DNA of 64,000 nucleotides from Jiangella aurantiaca (GTDB taxonomy: Bacteria > Actinomycetota > Actinomycetes > Jiangellales > Jiangellaceae): assembly GCF_004349105.1 (NCBI RefSeq), contig NZ_SMLB01000011.1, positions 62,001 through 126,000 of the forward strand, read 5' to 3'. Shown here in pieces: positions 51,238-60,295 of this stretch (position 1 is its first letter; each line of letters begins with the position of its first letter). Both the position numbers and the translations under genes were made by a program. The notes under the pieces were generated by a model, which ran no database searches, was not told the DNA's origin, and was given only the letters and a program-made list of their open reading frames with translations.

Positions 51238-52443
51238 ATGTCCGACGCGACACGCGACCACGGCCCGGTGATCCCGGCGATCCGGCTCATCCGGGCGCCC
51301 GGCCAGGAGCAGCGGGCCACGTTCTTCGAGCTGTTCTTCGACCTCGTCTACGTCTTCGCCGTGACCCAGCTCTCGCATCACCTGCTGGCCGCCCACCTGA
51401 GCTGGACAGGCGTGGCCGAGACGGCGTTCATGCTGGTGGCGGTCTACTGGGCGTGGAACTACACGACCTGGATGGCGAACTGGTTCGACCCGGAGACGGC
51501 GCCGGTGCGGCTGGTGCTGGTCTTCGTCATGCTGGCCAGTCTGCTCATGGCGGTGGCCATCCCGGAGGGCTTCAGCGATCTCGCACTGCTGTTCGCGTGC
51601 AGCTACGCGGGTCTGCAGATCGGCCGCAACCTGTTCGTCGTCGCGGCGACACCACCCGGCGTGTTCAACCAGAACTTCCGCCAGATCCTCGCGTGGAGTG
51701 TGCTGTCGGCACCGCTCTGGGTGGCCGGCGGACTCGTCGACGACGCCCGCTGGCCGCTCTGGCTGGCCGCGCTGGCGCTCGACCTCGCCGCGCCCATGGC
51801 GCGGTACTGGCTCCCGGGCCTCGGCGCGACGCCGATGAGCCAGTGGTCCATCGACGGTCACCACTTCGCCGAGCGGTTCCAGCTCTTCATCATCATCGCG
51901 CTGGGCGAGAGCATCGTGCTGACCGGCGCCACCGCCGCGGGCGCCGGCATGAGTGGTGAGGTCGGCCTGGCACTCGGGCTGTCGTTCCTCGGTTCGGTGG
52001 CGCTCTGGTGGCTGTACTTCTCGGGGGCCTCACCCCTGATCGCCCGGCGCATGAGGAACAGCAGGACCGAGGACGTCGGTGCCCTGGGCCGCGACATCTA
52101 CACGTACCTGCATCTGCCGATCGTCGCCGGCATCGTGCTGACGGCGGTCGGCGACGAGCTGGTGGTCGCGCACCCCGACTATGACCTGGAGGTCGCCGGC
52201 GCGCTGGCCGTCCTCGGTGGTCCGGCGCTGTTCCTGCTCGGCCTCATCGCCTGCGGGGTCCGGATCCGGCACCGCATCGGCTGGCCTGCGGTCGTCGCGG
52301 TGGTCCTGCTGCTGGCCGGCGTCCCCGTCATGGCCGGGCAGAGCGGTCTGGTGGCGTCGGCGTTCGTGCTCGTGGTGCTCGGCACGCTGGCAGTGGCCGA
52401 ACACCGGCGTACGGCGCGCGAGTCCGTCGTCGGTGCGGCTTGA
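51238..52443 (+). CDS. Low-temperature-requirement A (LtrA) family membrane protein
   Basis: 401 aa from ATG 51238, seven bases after a TACGCT -10-like box (51225-51230), so probably leaderless. The family opening is plain: TFFELFFDLVYVFAVTQLSHHLL, then AVYWAWNYTTWMANWFDPE and the late HFAERFQLFIIIALGESIVLTG. About ten to eleven membrane helices. The role of LtrA proteins is not settled. Independent of its neighbours. Confidence 0.9.
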   Translation: MSDATRDHGPVIPAIRLIRAPGQEQRATFFELFFDLVYVFAVTQLSHHLLAAHLSWTGVAETAFMLVAVYWAWNYTTWMANWFDPETAPVRLVLVFVMLASLLMAVAIPEGFSDLALLFACSYAGLQIGRNLFVVAATPPGVFNQNFRQILAWSVLSAPLWVAGGLVDDARWPLWLAALALDLAAPMARYWLPGLGATPMSQWSIDGHHFAERFQLFIIIALGESIVLTGATAAGAGMSGEVGLALGLSFLGSVALWWLYFSGASPLIARRMRNSRTEDVGALGRDIYTYLHLPIVAGIVLTAVGDELVVAHPDYDLEVAGALAVLGGPALFLLGLIACGVRIRHRIGWPAVVAVVLLLAGVPVMAGQSGLVASAFVLVVLGTLAVAEHRRTARESVVGAA

Positions 52444-52470
52444 TCGACTCGCCGGGTAGACGTGCATCGC

Positions 52471-52531
52471 GTTGATCATGGAGAAACGCCCCTCTCCGGC
52501 GCCTCGAAAGGGGATCTTCTCCGTGATCAAC
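52471..52531. repeat. Palindromic element, 15-bp arms GTTGATCATGGAGAA / TTCTCCGTGATCAAC
   Basis: 61 bp with one arm mismatch and internal CCCCT/AGGGG pairing. It is gap-free alignable with the element at 37717-37777. It lies 27 bases after the LtrA gene and before the GDPD gene. Confidence 0.87.
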
Positions 52532-52660
52532 GGCGAGCGGCGTGGGCGGCATCCAACCGTCGCGAGGACGCCGTGCCGCCGTCGTCCGCGGTTCACCGGC
52601 CGGTCGGACGGCAGGGCGAATACTCGACGAGCCCCCAAGAGCTCGTCGAGAGGATCAGAC

Positions 52661-53860
52661 ATGGGCGTGAGGACGCTGCGCCGGACGGTGGCGGCCGTCG
52701 GTGCGATCGTGCTGCTCACCGGGCTGGCCGCGACGCAGGCCGGCGCCGAGGGTGAGGAGGACCCGCGGATCGAGCAGTACCGGCAGGCGTTGGCCCAGCT
52801 CCGGCCGCTGACCGACCCGCCCGCTTGCGACCAGATGCCCGAGCCGGACCGCTGGGCCGACGCCGGCACCCCGGACCAGGGCTCGGCCGACGCCGTCATC
52901 TCCGCGCACCGCGGTGCGCTGACGCTGGCGCCGGAGAACACGCTGGACTCCTACGCGTACGCGTTCGCCTACGGCGTCGACCTGGTGGAGGTCGACGTCC
53001 AGCAGACGAAGGACGGCCGGTTCGTCACGCTGCACGACTCCACCGTCGACCGCACCACCGACGGCACCGGCAACATCGCCGACCTCACGTTCGACGAGGT
53101 CCGGGCGCTCAACGCGGCCGACTACGCGCCGTGGAAGGGTAGCGCCTACGACCCTGCCCAGGTGGCGTCCCTGGAGGAGGTCCTGGCACTCGCACAGCAG
53201 GCCGGCAAGGGCATCGAGCTGGACATCAAGGGCTCGGTCACCGAAGAGGGCGAACTGGCCGTGCTGGTCGGCGAGTACGGCCTCGTCGAGGAGTCGATCT
53301 TCAACTCGGGAGACCCGCGCATCTTCATCGCCGAGCCGGGCGCCCGGCTCATCTACAACCGTGACCGGTGGGAGCCGAACTTCCTGATCTACGAGATCGC
53401 GGAGATCTTCAAGGTGTTCGGCTCCCGGCTGGACGAGTACACGCCGGAGTCGATCGCGGCCGCCCACGACGCCTGCGCGATCGTCATGCCGCACGCGTAT
53501 GACGCCGGCCCGGAGCAGGAGGTCGCGCAGTTCGTGCAGGCCCGGGCGATGGGCGCGGACGGCGTCCAGACCAACCAGCCCGCGCTCATCGTCGCCGCCG
53601 CCGGTGAGGCGGTCGGCTCCGCGATCGAGGTGAACCGCGGCGAGCACGGCCGCATCGACGAGATCTGCCTGGTCAACGCCGACAACGGGTTCGGCTTCCC
53701 GGGCAAGCCGGTGCGGTTCGACCGCGGCACGAAGTCGGCCGAACTCACCACGGGCCGCGGTGGCTGCGTCGCGCCGCCGGACGGCCACTGGCTGGGCGCC
53801 CGGGTGACGTTCGCCGGCGACGGCGCGGTCCACGCCTCCACCGCGCGGCTCGTGCCGTAA
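52661..53860 (+). CDS. Secreted glycerophosphodiester phosphodiesterase (GDPD family)
   Basis: 399 aa from ATG 52661, chosen because a signal peptide follows at once (TVAAVGAIVLLTGLAATQAGA); longer frames start inside the palindrome at 52471. GDPD motifs: ISAHRGALTLAPENTLDSY (metal/catalytic His and Glu), GVDLVEVDVQQTKDGRFVTLHDSTVDRTTDGTG (second His, split here for length), ELDIKG and DGVQTNQP near the C-terminus. A short C-terminal beta domain follows. It should cleave glycerophosphodiesters to glycerol-3-phosphate outside the cell. A 9-bp dyad CTCGACGAG/CTCGTCGAG (52623-52650) lies just before the GAGAGG translation signal and might limit access to it. Confidence 0.9.
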   Translation: MGVRTLRRTVAAVGAIVLLTGLAATQAGAEGEEDPRIEQYRQALAQLRPLTDPPACDQMPEPDRWADAGTPDQGSADAVISAHRGALTLAPENTLDSYAYAFAYGVDLVEVDVQQTKDGRFVTLHDSTVDRTTDGTGNIADLTFDEVRALNAADYAPWKGSAYDPAQVASLEEVLALAQQAGKGIELDIKGSVTEEGELAVLVGEYGLVEESIFNSGDPRIFIAEPGARLIYNRDRWEPNFLIYEIAEIFKVFGSRLDEYTPESIAAAHDACAIVMPHAYDAGPEQEVAQFVQARAMGADGVQTNQPALIVAAAGEAVGSAIEVNRGEHGRIDEICLVNADNGFGFPGKPVRFDRGTKSAELTTGRGGCVAPPDGHWLGARVTFAGDGAVHASTARLVP

Positions 53861-53867
53861 GCCCACG

Positions 53868-53899
53868 TCCCTCGCGGCCGCCGCAGCGGCCGCGAGGGA
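53868..53899. terminator. Bidirectional terminator between convergent genes
   Basis: A perfect 14-bp stem TCCCTCGCGGCCGC / GCGGCCGCGAGGGA with a CGCA loop, placed between the stops of the GDPD (+) and PIG-L (-) genes. Confidence 0.75.
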
Positions 53900-53907
53900 A
53901 CCAGTCG

Positions 53908-56637
53908 TCAGAACCGGTAGGCCGCGGCGTCGTTGGCTTCGCCAGACTCCAGCGAGACCACGAGCCAGCGGTCCGAGCCGCCGCCGGCACCGGACAGCGG
54001 AATGGTCACCGTGTGCCGGCCGGCCGCCAGCTCCTGGTCGAGCCGGCCCAGCACCGCCGTGCCGTCCCAGACGAAGATCCGCGCCCGGCCGCCGCGCCAG
54101 GCACGCAGCTGTGCCGTGACCGACCCGGCCGCGGCCGACGCGGACAGCACCTCGACCGACCCGTCGCCGAGCGAGCGCCAGCCGCCCAGCGGGACGTTGT
54201 CGCCCGCCGACTGCAGGATGCTCTGCGCCGACTCGACGCTCTTGGCGGCGGTGTCGGGCAGGACCGGCTCCTTCGGCGAGGACGGCTGCGCGGCCAGGTC
54301 GGGCAGGGTGACGACGGCCCACCGGTACGGGTCCGCACGCACGCCCTGCCAGGTGGACCAGCCGATCCGGGTCTGGCTGGCCTTGTCCTGCGTGTCGGAG
54401 TCGTTGATCAGGATGTTGAAGCCCACGTGCTGCGGGTCGAGGGTGTCGGGCAGCACGTCGAACGGGATCTTCGCCACCACGGTGTAGCCGGTGTAGGGGT
54501 CGCCGACCCGCGACGCGACCTCCATGCCCGGTGCCGTCTCCGGTCCCGGGCCCTGCCGGTTGTCGCGGTCGCGGTGGAAGCTCGGTGGGTTGCCGTTCGC
54601 GGGGTCGTCGGTGATCGGGAAGATACCGGCGATGAACACCGTCGACGTGTTGGCCGACGTGCCGCGCGGATCGATGTTGATCTCGACGGAGTCGGTGCGC
54701 CGCTGCCGCTTGGTGTCCTCGGGCGGCAGCACGAAGCCCAGGACGTCGTCGGTGATGTTCACGTAGACGTAGAAGGCGTCGTCGGTGTAAGTGATCTTTG
54801 CGTGCCCGGAGATGTCCGCGGCCGGCGCCCGCTCGCCCTCCCAGCGGGTCGAGATGTCGATGACGTCGCCGGGGAACTCGCTCTCGTCGACGTCGCCGGC
54901 GACGCGCGGCGGCGTCGTCGCCTTCACCAGCTCCAGCGACGGCACGAGCAGCAGCGCGGCGTCCTGGGTGCCGCTACCGCCGCCGTACGTCGTGACGATC
55001 TCGATGGGGTAGCGGCCGTCGTTCGGCGCCCGGTTCGACGTCGGCAGCGACCTGTCGGTGTTGGTGACGGTGAACGTCACCGCGCCGGTGGCACCCGGAG
55101 CCAGGTCCTGGTACGGCCGGCTCGCGGGGGAGACGCCGAAGCCAGCCGGCACCGACAGCGTCACCGTGCCCGACTGCGGGCGGTCGCTGGTGTTGGCCAG
55201 GTCGACGCGGATCTCGCGGCTGCGCCCGCTGCCCAGCGCCAGCAGCGGCAGGATGAGGCTGTCCAGGTGCTCGACCCGGTTGGCCGCCGTCCACTCGCGG
55301 AACTGGGCGATCTCCGGCAACGGCTCCAGCGTCCCGCACACCGGCGCGCCGATCTCCACGACCTCGTCGACCGCGCCGCTCCCCTGCCGAGGAGTGGTGA
55401 GCGTGCCCCGCAGGGTGAACCGCTCGCCGATCACGGCGCCGGCCGGGACCGTGACGGTGAAGCGCGCCGCCGCCGGCCGTCCAGGCGCGAGCACGCCCAG
55501 CTCGCCGGACCCGCTGATCGTCCACCCGTCGGGCACGTCGACAGTGACCGTGGCGTTCGGTACAGGCTGCCGCGCGGCCGCGCGAGCGTACGCGACCAGC
55601 TCGAACGACGTTCCCGGCAGTACCCGGAAGCTGGGCGCCTCCAGGTAGAACTCGGTGCCAAGCGGTAGCCCGCCGGGCGCCTGCAGCGCCGCGCCCTCGA
55701 TGGCCGCCAGGTCGCCGGACGTCGGCGCAGGGTACGGCGTCCGGGTGTCGATCAGCGTGAACCACTGGCTGGAGATGCGGGCCGGGTCGGACGGCGGGAA
55801 CGCCCGCGTGCCCCAGCCCTGGGAGATGTACTCGCGCGCCGCCCACGTCTTGACGACGCTCCACCGCTCGCCGCCGTGGCGCTCCGACACAGTGCCGTCC
55901 CAGGTGCCGAACACCACGTCCGTCGCGACGTTCGGGGTGTGGCCGACGGTGGGACCGTCCGGGCCCAGCGGGCCGCTGCCGACGGCGCCGCTCTGCAGGA
56001 TCCGGCCGACCCGCCACGGCTGGAAGCCCTCGTCGGCGTGTTCGGGGAAGCGCTCGGGGTCAGCGGCGGCGTAGTAGGCCTCGACGGCGAGCTTGGCCGC
56101 CTGCTGGTGGTTGCCGTGGTTGCCGTCGGTCGCCGACGGGTTCATCGTGACGATGACGCTCGGCCGGGTCGCGCGGATGACCCGGACGATGCGTCCGAGG
56201 GTGCTGTCGTGCCCCCAGATCTGCTCGCTCAGCGGAGCGCTGGCGGTGTAGTAGAAGTCGAGACCGTCGAGGTTGTAGACGTGCTCGATGCCGGCGTAGG
56301 CCACCGCGCGGCGCTCCTCGGCCTCGCGCAGCAGACCCAGCGGCGGGCCCTCCTCCAGGCCGACGGCGTTGCCGCCGCCCTCACCCCGGGTGATCGTGAT
56401 GACGCCGGCGCGGACATCGTGGTACTCGTTCCACTGACCCAGCGCGCCCAGCGTGCCGGCTTCGTCGTCGGGATGGGCACCGATGTAGAGGATGTCCAGG
56501 TCGACCGCCCCTCCCGGCTCGGCCAGTGCCCGCTCCGCGGGTGTCAGGAGCCGCAGACCGGCGGCGGCGCCGACGGCCGCCGCGGTGACGGCGCCGGTCC
56601 CACGCAGGAAACTACGGCGGTTCAGGTTCACGTCCAT
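53908..56637 (-). CDS. Tat-exported PIG-L-type deacetylase with C-terminal accessory domains
   Basis: 909 aa from ATG 56637. Twin-arginine signal (NLNRRSFLRGTGAVTAAA). A LmbE/PIG-L domain follows: LYIGAHPDDEAG (zinc ligands and catalytic Asp), TRGEGGGN, VVTMNPSATDGNHGNHQQAA (third zinc ligand). PIG-L enzymes remove acetyl groups from N-acetylglucosamine-type sugars. The rest holds a middle region with two NPCBM/alpha-galactosidase-NEW3-like beta domains (TVTLSVPAGFGVSPASRPYQ) and a CBM9/DOMON-like domain (ITYTDDAFYVYVNITDDV, SVEINIDPRG). It probably deacetylates glycans or glycoconjugates outside the cell. Divergent from a ROK regulator, which may control it. Confidence 0.88.
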   Translation of the reverse strand: MDVNLNRRSFLRGTGAVTAAAVGAAAGLRLLTPAERALAEPGGAVDLDILYIGAHPDDEAGTLGALGQWNEYHDVRAGVITITRGEGGGNAVGLEEGPPLGLLREAEERRAVAYAGIEHVYNLDGLDFYYTASAPLSEQIWGHDSTLGRIVRVIRATRPSVIVTMNPSATDGNHGNHQQAAKLAVEAYYAAADPERFPEHADEGFQPWRVGRILQSGAVGSGPLGPDGPTVGHTPNVATDVVFGTWDGTVSERHGGERWSVVKTWAAREYISQGWGTRAFPPSDPARISSQWFTLIDTRTPYPAPTSGDLAAIEGAALQAPGGLPLGTEFYLEAPSFRVLPGTSFELVAYARAAARQPVPNATVTVDVPDGWTISGSGELGVLAPGRPAAARFTVTVPAGAVIGERFTLRGTLTTPRQGSGAVDEVVEIGAPVCGTLEPLPEIAQFREWTAANRVEHLDSLILPLLALGSGRSREIRVDLANTSDRPQSGTVTLSVPAGFGVSPASRPYQDLAPGATGAVTFTVTNTDRSLPTSNRAPNDGRYPIEIVTTYGGGSGTQDAALLLVPSLELVKATTPPRVAGDVDESEFPGDVIDISTRWEGERAPAADISGHAKITYTDDAFYVYVNITDDVLGFVLPPEDTKRQRRTDSVEINIDPRGTSANTSTVFIAGIFPITDDPANGNPPSFHRDRDNRQGPGPETAPGMEVASRVGDPYTGYTVVAKIPFDVLPDTLDPQHVGFNILINDSDTQDKASQTRIGWSTWQGVRADPYRWAVVTLPDLAAQPSSPKEPVLPDTAAKSVESAQSILQSAGDNVPLGGWRSLGDGSVEVLSASAAAGSVTAQLRAWRGGRARIFVWDGTAVLGRLDQELAAGRHTVTIPLSGAGGGSDRWLVVSLESGEANDAAAYRF

Positions 56638-56725
56638 TTGAGCCCTCTCTACGACGCGCGACGACAGCGCGATTCAAAGCAAGAGCGGACGCCGGCCGAG
56701 CGTCCCAGAAGGCCTTCGAATGGCG

Positions 56726-56755
56726 ACCATAGGGACGTCTCCGGCCGGTTGGCAA
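56726..56755 (-). promoter_or_regulatory. Promoter of the PIG-L gene: TTGCCA-N18-TATGGT
   Basis: On the minus strand, -35 TTGCCA (56755-56750) and -10 TATGGT (56731-56726) with an 18-bp spacer, the same spacing as the two TTGACC promoters of the sugar locus. Confidence 0.55.
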
Positions 56756-56770
56756 GAGTTCGCGAGCTTT

Positions 56771-56862
56771 TTCCTTCGGAGAACGAAAAATAACGGGCCG
56801 AGACCCGCCGTGTCCGAAACGTGTCTTGACCGCAGTAGTTCCTTCGCCGTACAAAATAACGG
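56771..56862 (+). promoter_or_regulatory. Promoter and direct-repeat operators of the third ROK gene; leaderless start
   Basis: -35 TTGACC (56826-56831) and -10 TACAAA (56850-56855), spacer 18; the GTG start at 56862 is only six bases further, so the transcript is probably leaderless. A direct repeat TTCCTTCG...AATAACGG occurs at 56771-56796 and again at 56839-56862 over the -10. The pair would suit autorepression. Confidence 0.6.
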
Positions 56863-58028
56863 TGAAGGCGCAATCAGAGGTCCCCGCGAGCCCCGTGCGA
56901 CGGGAGCGTTCCCGGGAGATCAAGCGGTCCGCGGTCATCTCCGCGGCACGTCAGGCCCGGCTGCTGTCGCGATCACAACTCACCGAACTGACCGGGCTGA
57001 GTCCTGCGACCCTCACACCGCTCGTCCGCGAGCTGATCGCCGAAGGCTATCTGATCGAACGCGGCGCCGAGTCGTCGCGCGCCGGCCGCCCCCGAGAGAA
57101 ACTGGAGTTCAACCCGCGCGCGGAGCTGGTCGCGGCGGTGGCACTGCAGCCACACCAGGCGCGGTGCGAGATCGCCGACAGCGACGGCAGCGTCATCGCC
57201 CACGACGACGTGCCACTCGGCCCGGACATCGTCGCCACCATCTGCGACGTCGTGCCGCGGCTGGCCGGCGCGGGCCGTCCGGAGCTCCGCGGCGTCGCGG
57301 TCGCGGTGCCCGGCGTCACCGCCGACGGCGAGGTCCGGCTGGCCCCGTCCGTCGGCGTGGTCGAGACCCGGTCGATCGGGGAGGGCATCCGGGAACGCCT
57401 CGGCGTGTCCGTCGTCGTCGACAACGACGTCAACCTCATGGTGGCCGGCGAGCACGCCGCCGGCGCCGGCAGCGACGTCCGGGATCTCATGCTGCTGTAC
57501 GTCACCGACGGCGTGGGCGCCGGGCTCATGCTCGACGGCCGGGTCCGCCGGGGCGCCTCGAGCGCGGCCGGCGAGGTCGGGTTCATGACGCTGGACCGGG
57601 ATGCGCACACCCGGGACGGCGTCGGTGCCTTCGAGGCACGGTGGTCCGAGAGCGCCATCGCGCGTCACCTCGACGACGCCGGCATCGACCGGGACGGCGC
57701 CGGCCCGGTCACCGCTCTCGTCACCGCCGCGGCCGGCGAAGGGCCTGCCGCCGCCGGCGCCCGTGCGTATCTCGACGAGGTGCTGGTTGCGTGGTCGCGG
57801 CTGGTCATCTCGTGCGCGTGTGTCGTCGACCCCGGACGGGTGCTGCTCAGCGGGGCGGCCGCCGAGCTCGACGACGCCGCGCTGGCCCGGCTGCAGGAAC
57901 TGGTCGACGCCGACGTGCCGGCGCCGGTGGAGATCCGCCGCGGCGCGCTCGGGGAGCGCGCCGTCCTGCACGGCGCCATCAGCTCCGCACTCACCGCTGC
58001 CGGACTGATGGCGGTACCGGCCACCTGA
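56862..58028 (+). CDS. ROK-family regulator lacking the zinc cluster
   Basis: 388 aa from GTG 56862, chosen from the leaderless promoter; an in-frame TTG at 56826 lies in the -35 box. N-terminal winged helix (SRSQLTELTGLSPATLTPLV, ~30-66), then a ROK fold with VDNDVNLMVAGEHAAG (~187) and TDGVGAGLMLDGRVRRGASS (~214). Where ROK proteins have the CxCGxxGCxE zinc motif, this one reads GEVGFMTLDRDAHTRDGVGAFEARW with no Cys (split region ~236-262). It may bind its ligand differently. It likely controls the transporter operon that follows 71 bases later and the divergent PIG-L gene. Confidence 0.87.
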   Translation: MKAQSEVPASPVRRERSREIKRSAVISAARQARLLSRSQLTELTGLSPATLTPLVRELIAEGYLIERGAESSRAGRPREKLEFNPRAELVAAVALQPHQARCEIADSDGSVIAHDDVPLGPDIVATICDVVPRLAGAGRPELRGVAVAVPGVTADGEVRLAPSVGVVETRSIGEGIRERLGVSVVVDNDVNLMVAGEHAAGAGSDVRDLMLLYVTDGVGAGLMLDGRVRRGASSAAGEVGFMTLDRDAHTRDGVGAFEARWSESAIARHLDDAGIDRDGAGPVTALVTAAAGEGPAAAGARAYLDEVLVAWSRLVISCACVVDPGRVLLSGAAAELDDAALARLQELVDADVPAPVEIRRGALGERAVLHGAISSALTAAGLMAVPAT

Positions 58029-58099
58029 CACCACCGCGCGGCTCAGCCCAGCGCGCACCCCTGCTTCGCACGTCATCACCCACTCACTGGAGGTCACCC

Positions 58100-59158
58100 A
58101 TGCGACGCCCCATCATCGTGCTCGGCGCGACCGTCGCGCTCGGCATGGTCCTCACCGCCTGCGGCGGCGACGACAGCGACACCACGTCCGAAGGCGGCGG
58201 CGACCCGGAATCGCGTAGCCTCACCATCTACAGCGCCCGCGACTCCAACATCACCGACTTCGTGATCGAGCGGTTCGAGGAGGAGTATCCCGAGTACGCG
58301 GGCAACGTCGAGGTGCTGAACCTCGGCGCCCAGGAGGTGCTCGAGCGGGTTCGCGCCGAGGCCTCGAACGCGCAGGCCGACGTCTGGTGGGGCGGCACCC
58401 AGCAGGGGCTGGACGCCGCCGCCGCGGAGGACCTGCTCGAGCCGATCGAGCCCGCGTTCGCCGCTGACATCGCCGACGAGCACAAGGACCCCGAGGGCCG
58501 CTGGTTCGGCGAGATCCTGCTGCCCGAGGTGATCATGTACAACAACGCGGCCCTCTCCGAGGACGAGGCGCCGCAGGACTGGGACGACCTGCTCGACCCG
58601 AAGTGGAAGGACCAGATCATCATCCGCGACGTGGCCGCGTCGGGCACCATGCGCTCGATCTACGCCGCGATGATCCTCAAGGAGTCCCCGGACGGCCAGG
58701 ACCCGCAGCCGGGCTACGAGTGGCTGAAGCAGCTGGACGCGAACACCGCGGAGTACGCCGCCAACCCGGCCGACCTCTATCTGAAGATGTCGCGTGAGCA
58801 GGGCGTCCTCAGCGCCTGGAACCTGCAGGACATCCTCATCCAGGCCGAGCAGCAGAACATGCCCTTCGGCTACGTCCTGCCCGCTTCCGGCGCGCCGGTG
58901 CTGGTGGACGGCGTCGCCGCGGTGGCCGGCGGCGACAGCGAGGCCGCCACGCAGTTCCTGGAGTTCCTGTTCGACGACGGGCTGCGTGCCGAGCTCGCCG
59001 CCGACTACTTCCAGATCCCGACCGTCGAGATCTCCGAGCAGCCGGAGTGGCTGGCGAACCTCGACCTGCAGCCGATGGACGTCGACTGGGCCACCGTCGG
59101 CCAGAACGAGACGGACTGGATCAACTACTGGAACGAGAACATCAAGAACAAGGGCTGA
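58100..59158 (+). CDS. ABC transporter substrate-binding lipoprotein, Fbp/PotD-like (family 1)
   Basis: 352 aa from ATG 58100 behind GGAGG. Lipobox VLTAC (Cys ~21). Fold of the ferric-iron/spermidine/phosphonate binding group: LTIYSARDSNITDFVIERFEEEYP, ADVWWGGTQQGLDAA, VIMYNNAALSEDEAPQDWDDLLDPKWK, MPFGYVLPASGAPVLVDGVA. The typical paired Tyr iron ligands near the C-terminus are not obvious, so an organic ligand is more likely than iron. First gene of a five-gene operon. Confidence 0.9.
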   Translation: MRRPIIVLGATVALGMVLTACGGDDSDTTSEGGGDPESRSLTIYSARDSNITDFVIERFEEEYPEYAGNVEVLNLGAQEVLERVRAEASNAQADVWWGGTQQGLDAAAAEDLLEPIEPAFAADIADEHKDPEGRWFGEILLPEVIMYNNAALSEDEAPQDWDDLLDPKWKDQIIIRDVAASGTMRSIYAAMILKESPDGQDPQPGYEWLKQLDANTAEYAANPADLYLKMSREQGVLSAWNLQDILIQAEQQNMPFGYVLPASGAPVLVDGVAAVAGGDSEAATQFLEFLFDDGLRAELAADYFQIPTVEISEQPEWLANLDLQPMDVDWATVGQNETDWINYWNENIKNKG

Positions 59159-59224
59159 CCGCCCGGCAGACCGGCGGGCGCGCGAGACCGTGCGCCCGCC
59201 GGGCGCTCGAAGAAGAGGTGAGAC

Positions 59225-60295
59225 ATGGTCGAGGTCCGGCTCGATGCGGTGAGCAAGGTGTTCGCCCGCTCCGGCGATCCCGCGGTGGACGAGGTCGATC
59301 TGACCATCCGGGACGGGGAGTTCTTCACGCTGCTGGGTCCCAGCGGGTGCGGGAAGACGACGACGCTGCGGATGGTCGCGGGGTTCTACTTCCCGTCCTC
59401 GGGACGGATCTTCTTCGGTTCCGACGACGTCACGCGGCAGGCGCCGAACAAGCGCGACACCGGCATGGTGTTCCAGAACTACGCGCTGTTCCCGCACCTC
59501 AGCGTGGCGCAGAACGTGGGCTACGGACTGAAGACCCGCAAGGTGCGCGGCACGGAGGCCAAACGCCGCATCGACGAGGCGCTGGAACAGGTGCATCTGT
59601 CCGGCTACGGCGCCCGCCGCATCGACCAGCTGTCCGGTGGGCAGCAGCAGCGGGTGGCGCTGGCCCGCGCCCTGGTGATCCGGCCGCGCACGCTGCTGCT
59701 GGACGAACCGCTGTCGAACCTCGACGCCAAGCTGCGCGAGGAGACCCGGCTGGAGATCCGCCGCATCCAGCGGGAGGCCGGCACCACCTCCGTCTACGTC
59801 ACCCATGACCAGGCCGAGGCGATGGCCATGTCGGACCGCATCGCCGTCATGAACGGCGGCACGGTGCAGCAGGTGGGCGCGCCGGAGGAGATCTACCGGC
59901 GCCCGGCCAACCGGTTCGTCGCCACGTTCATCGGCCGCAGCAACGTCCTCTCGCTCCCGGTCGTCGGGGCCGGGCCGGAGCAGGTCGAGGTCGCGGGCCC
60001 GGACGGTGTCACCCTCCGGGCCGCAGCACCGGAGGCCCACGGGTTGAGCGAGTCGGCCACCGCGCTGGTGTCGGTGCGTCCGGAGCACGTCCGGCTCACG
60101 GGGCTCGACGCCGCAGGGAGCCTGAGCGCGACCGTCGTCGAGACGGAGTTCACCGGCATGTCGACCCATGTGACGGTCGACCTCGCCGGCACGCCGCTGC
60201 ACGTCGCCGCCGTCCAGCTGCCCGCCGGGCTGACCACCGGCGACACCGTCGGCGTCGTGCTGCCGCCGGAGCATCTGTGGGTGGTCCGGCCGTGA
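59225..60295 (+). CDS. ABC transporter ATP-binding protein, PotA/FbpC type
   Basis: 356 aa. Walker A LLGPSGCGKTTTLRM, Q-loop VFQNYALFPHL, signature QLSGGQQQRVALARAL, Walker B LLLDEPLSNLD, H-loop VYVTHDQAEAM, and a C-terminal TOBE domain (VSVRPEHVRL... TEFTGMSTHVTV), which is usual for this class. Stop and permease start overlap (GTGA). ATG 59225 follows GAAGAAGAGGTGAGAC. Confidence 0.95.
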   Translation: MVEVRLDAVSKVFARSGDPAVDEVDLTIRDGEFFTLLGPSGCGKTTTLRMVAGFYFPSSGRIFFGSDDVTRQAPNKRDTGMVFQNYALFPHLSVAQNVGYGLKTRKVRGTEAKRRIDEALEQVHLSGYGARRIDQLSGGQQQRVALARALVIRPRTLLLDEPLSNLDAKLREETRLEIRRIQREAGTTSVYVTHDQAEAMAMSDRIAVMNGGTVQQVGAPEEIYRRPANRFVATFIGRSNVLSLPVVGAGPEQVEVAGPDGVTLRAAAPEAHGLSESATALVSVRPEHVRLTGLDAAGSLSATVVETEFTGMSTHVTVDLAGTPLHVAAVQLPAGLTTGDTVGVVLPPEHLWVVRP

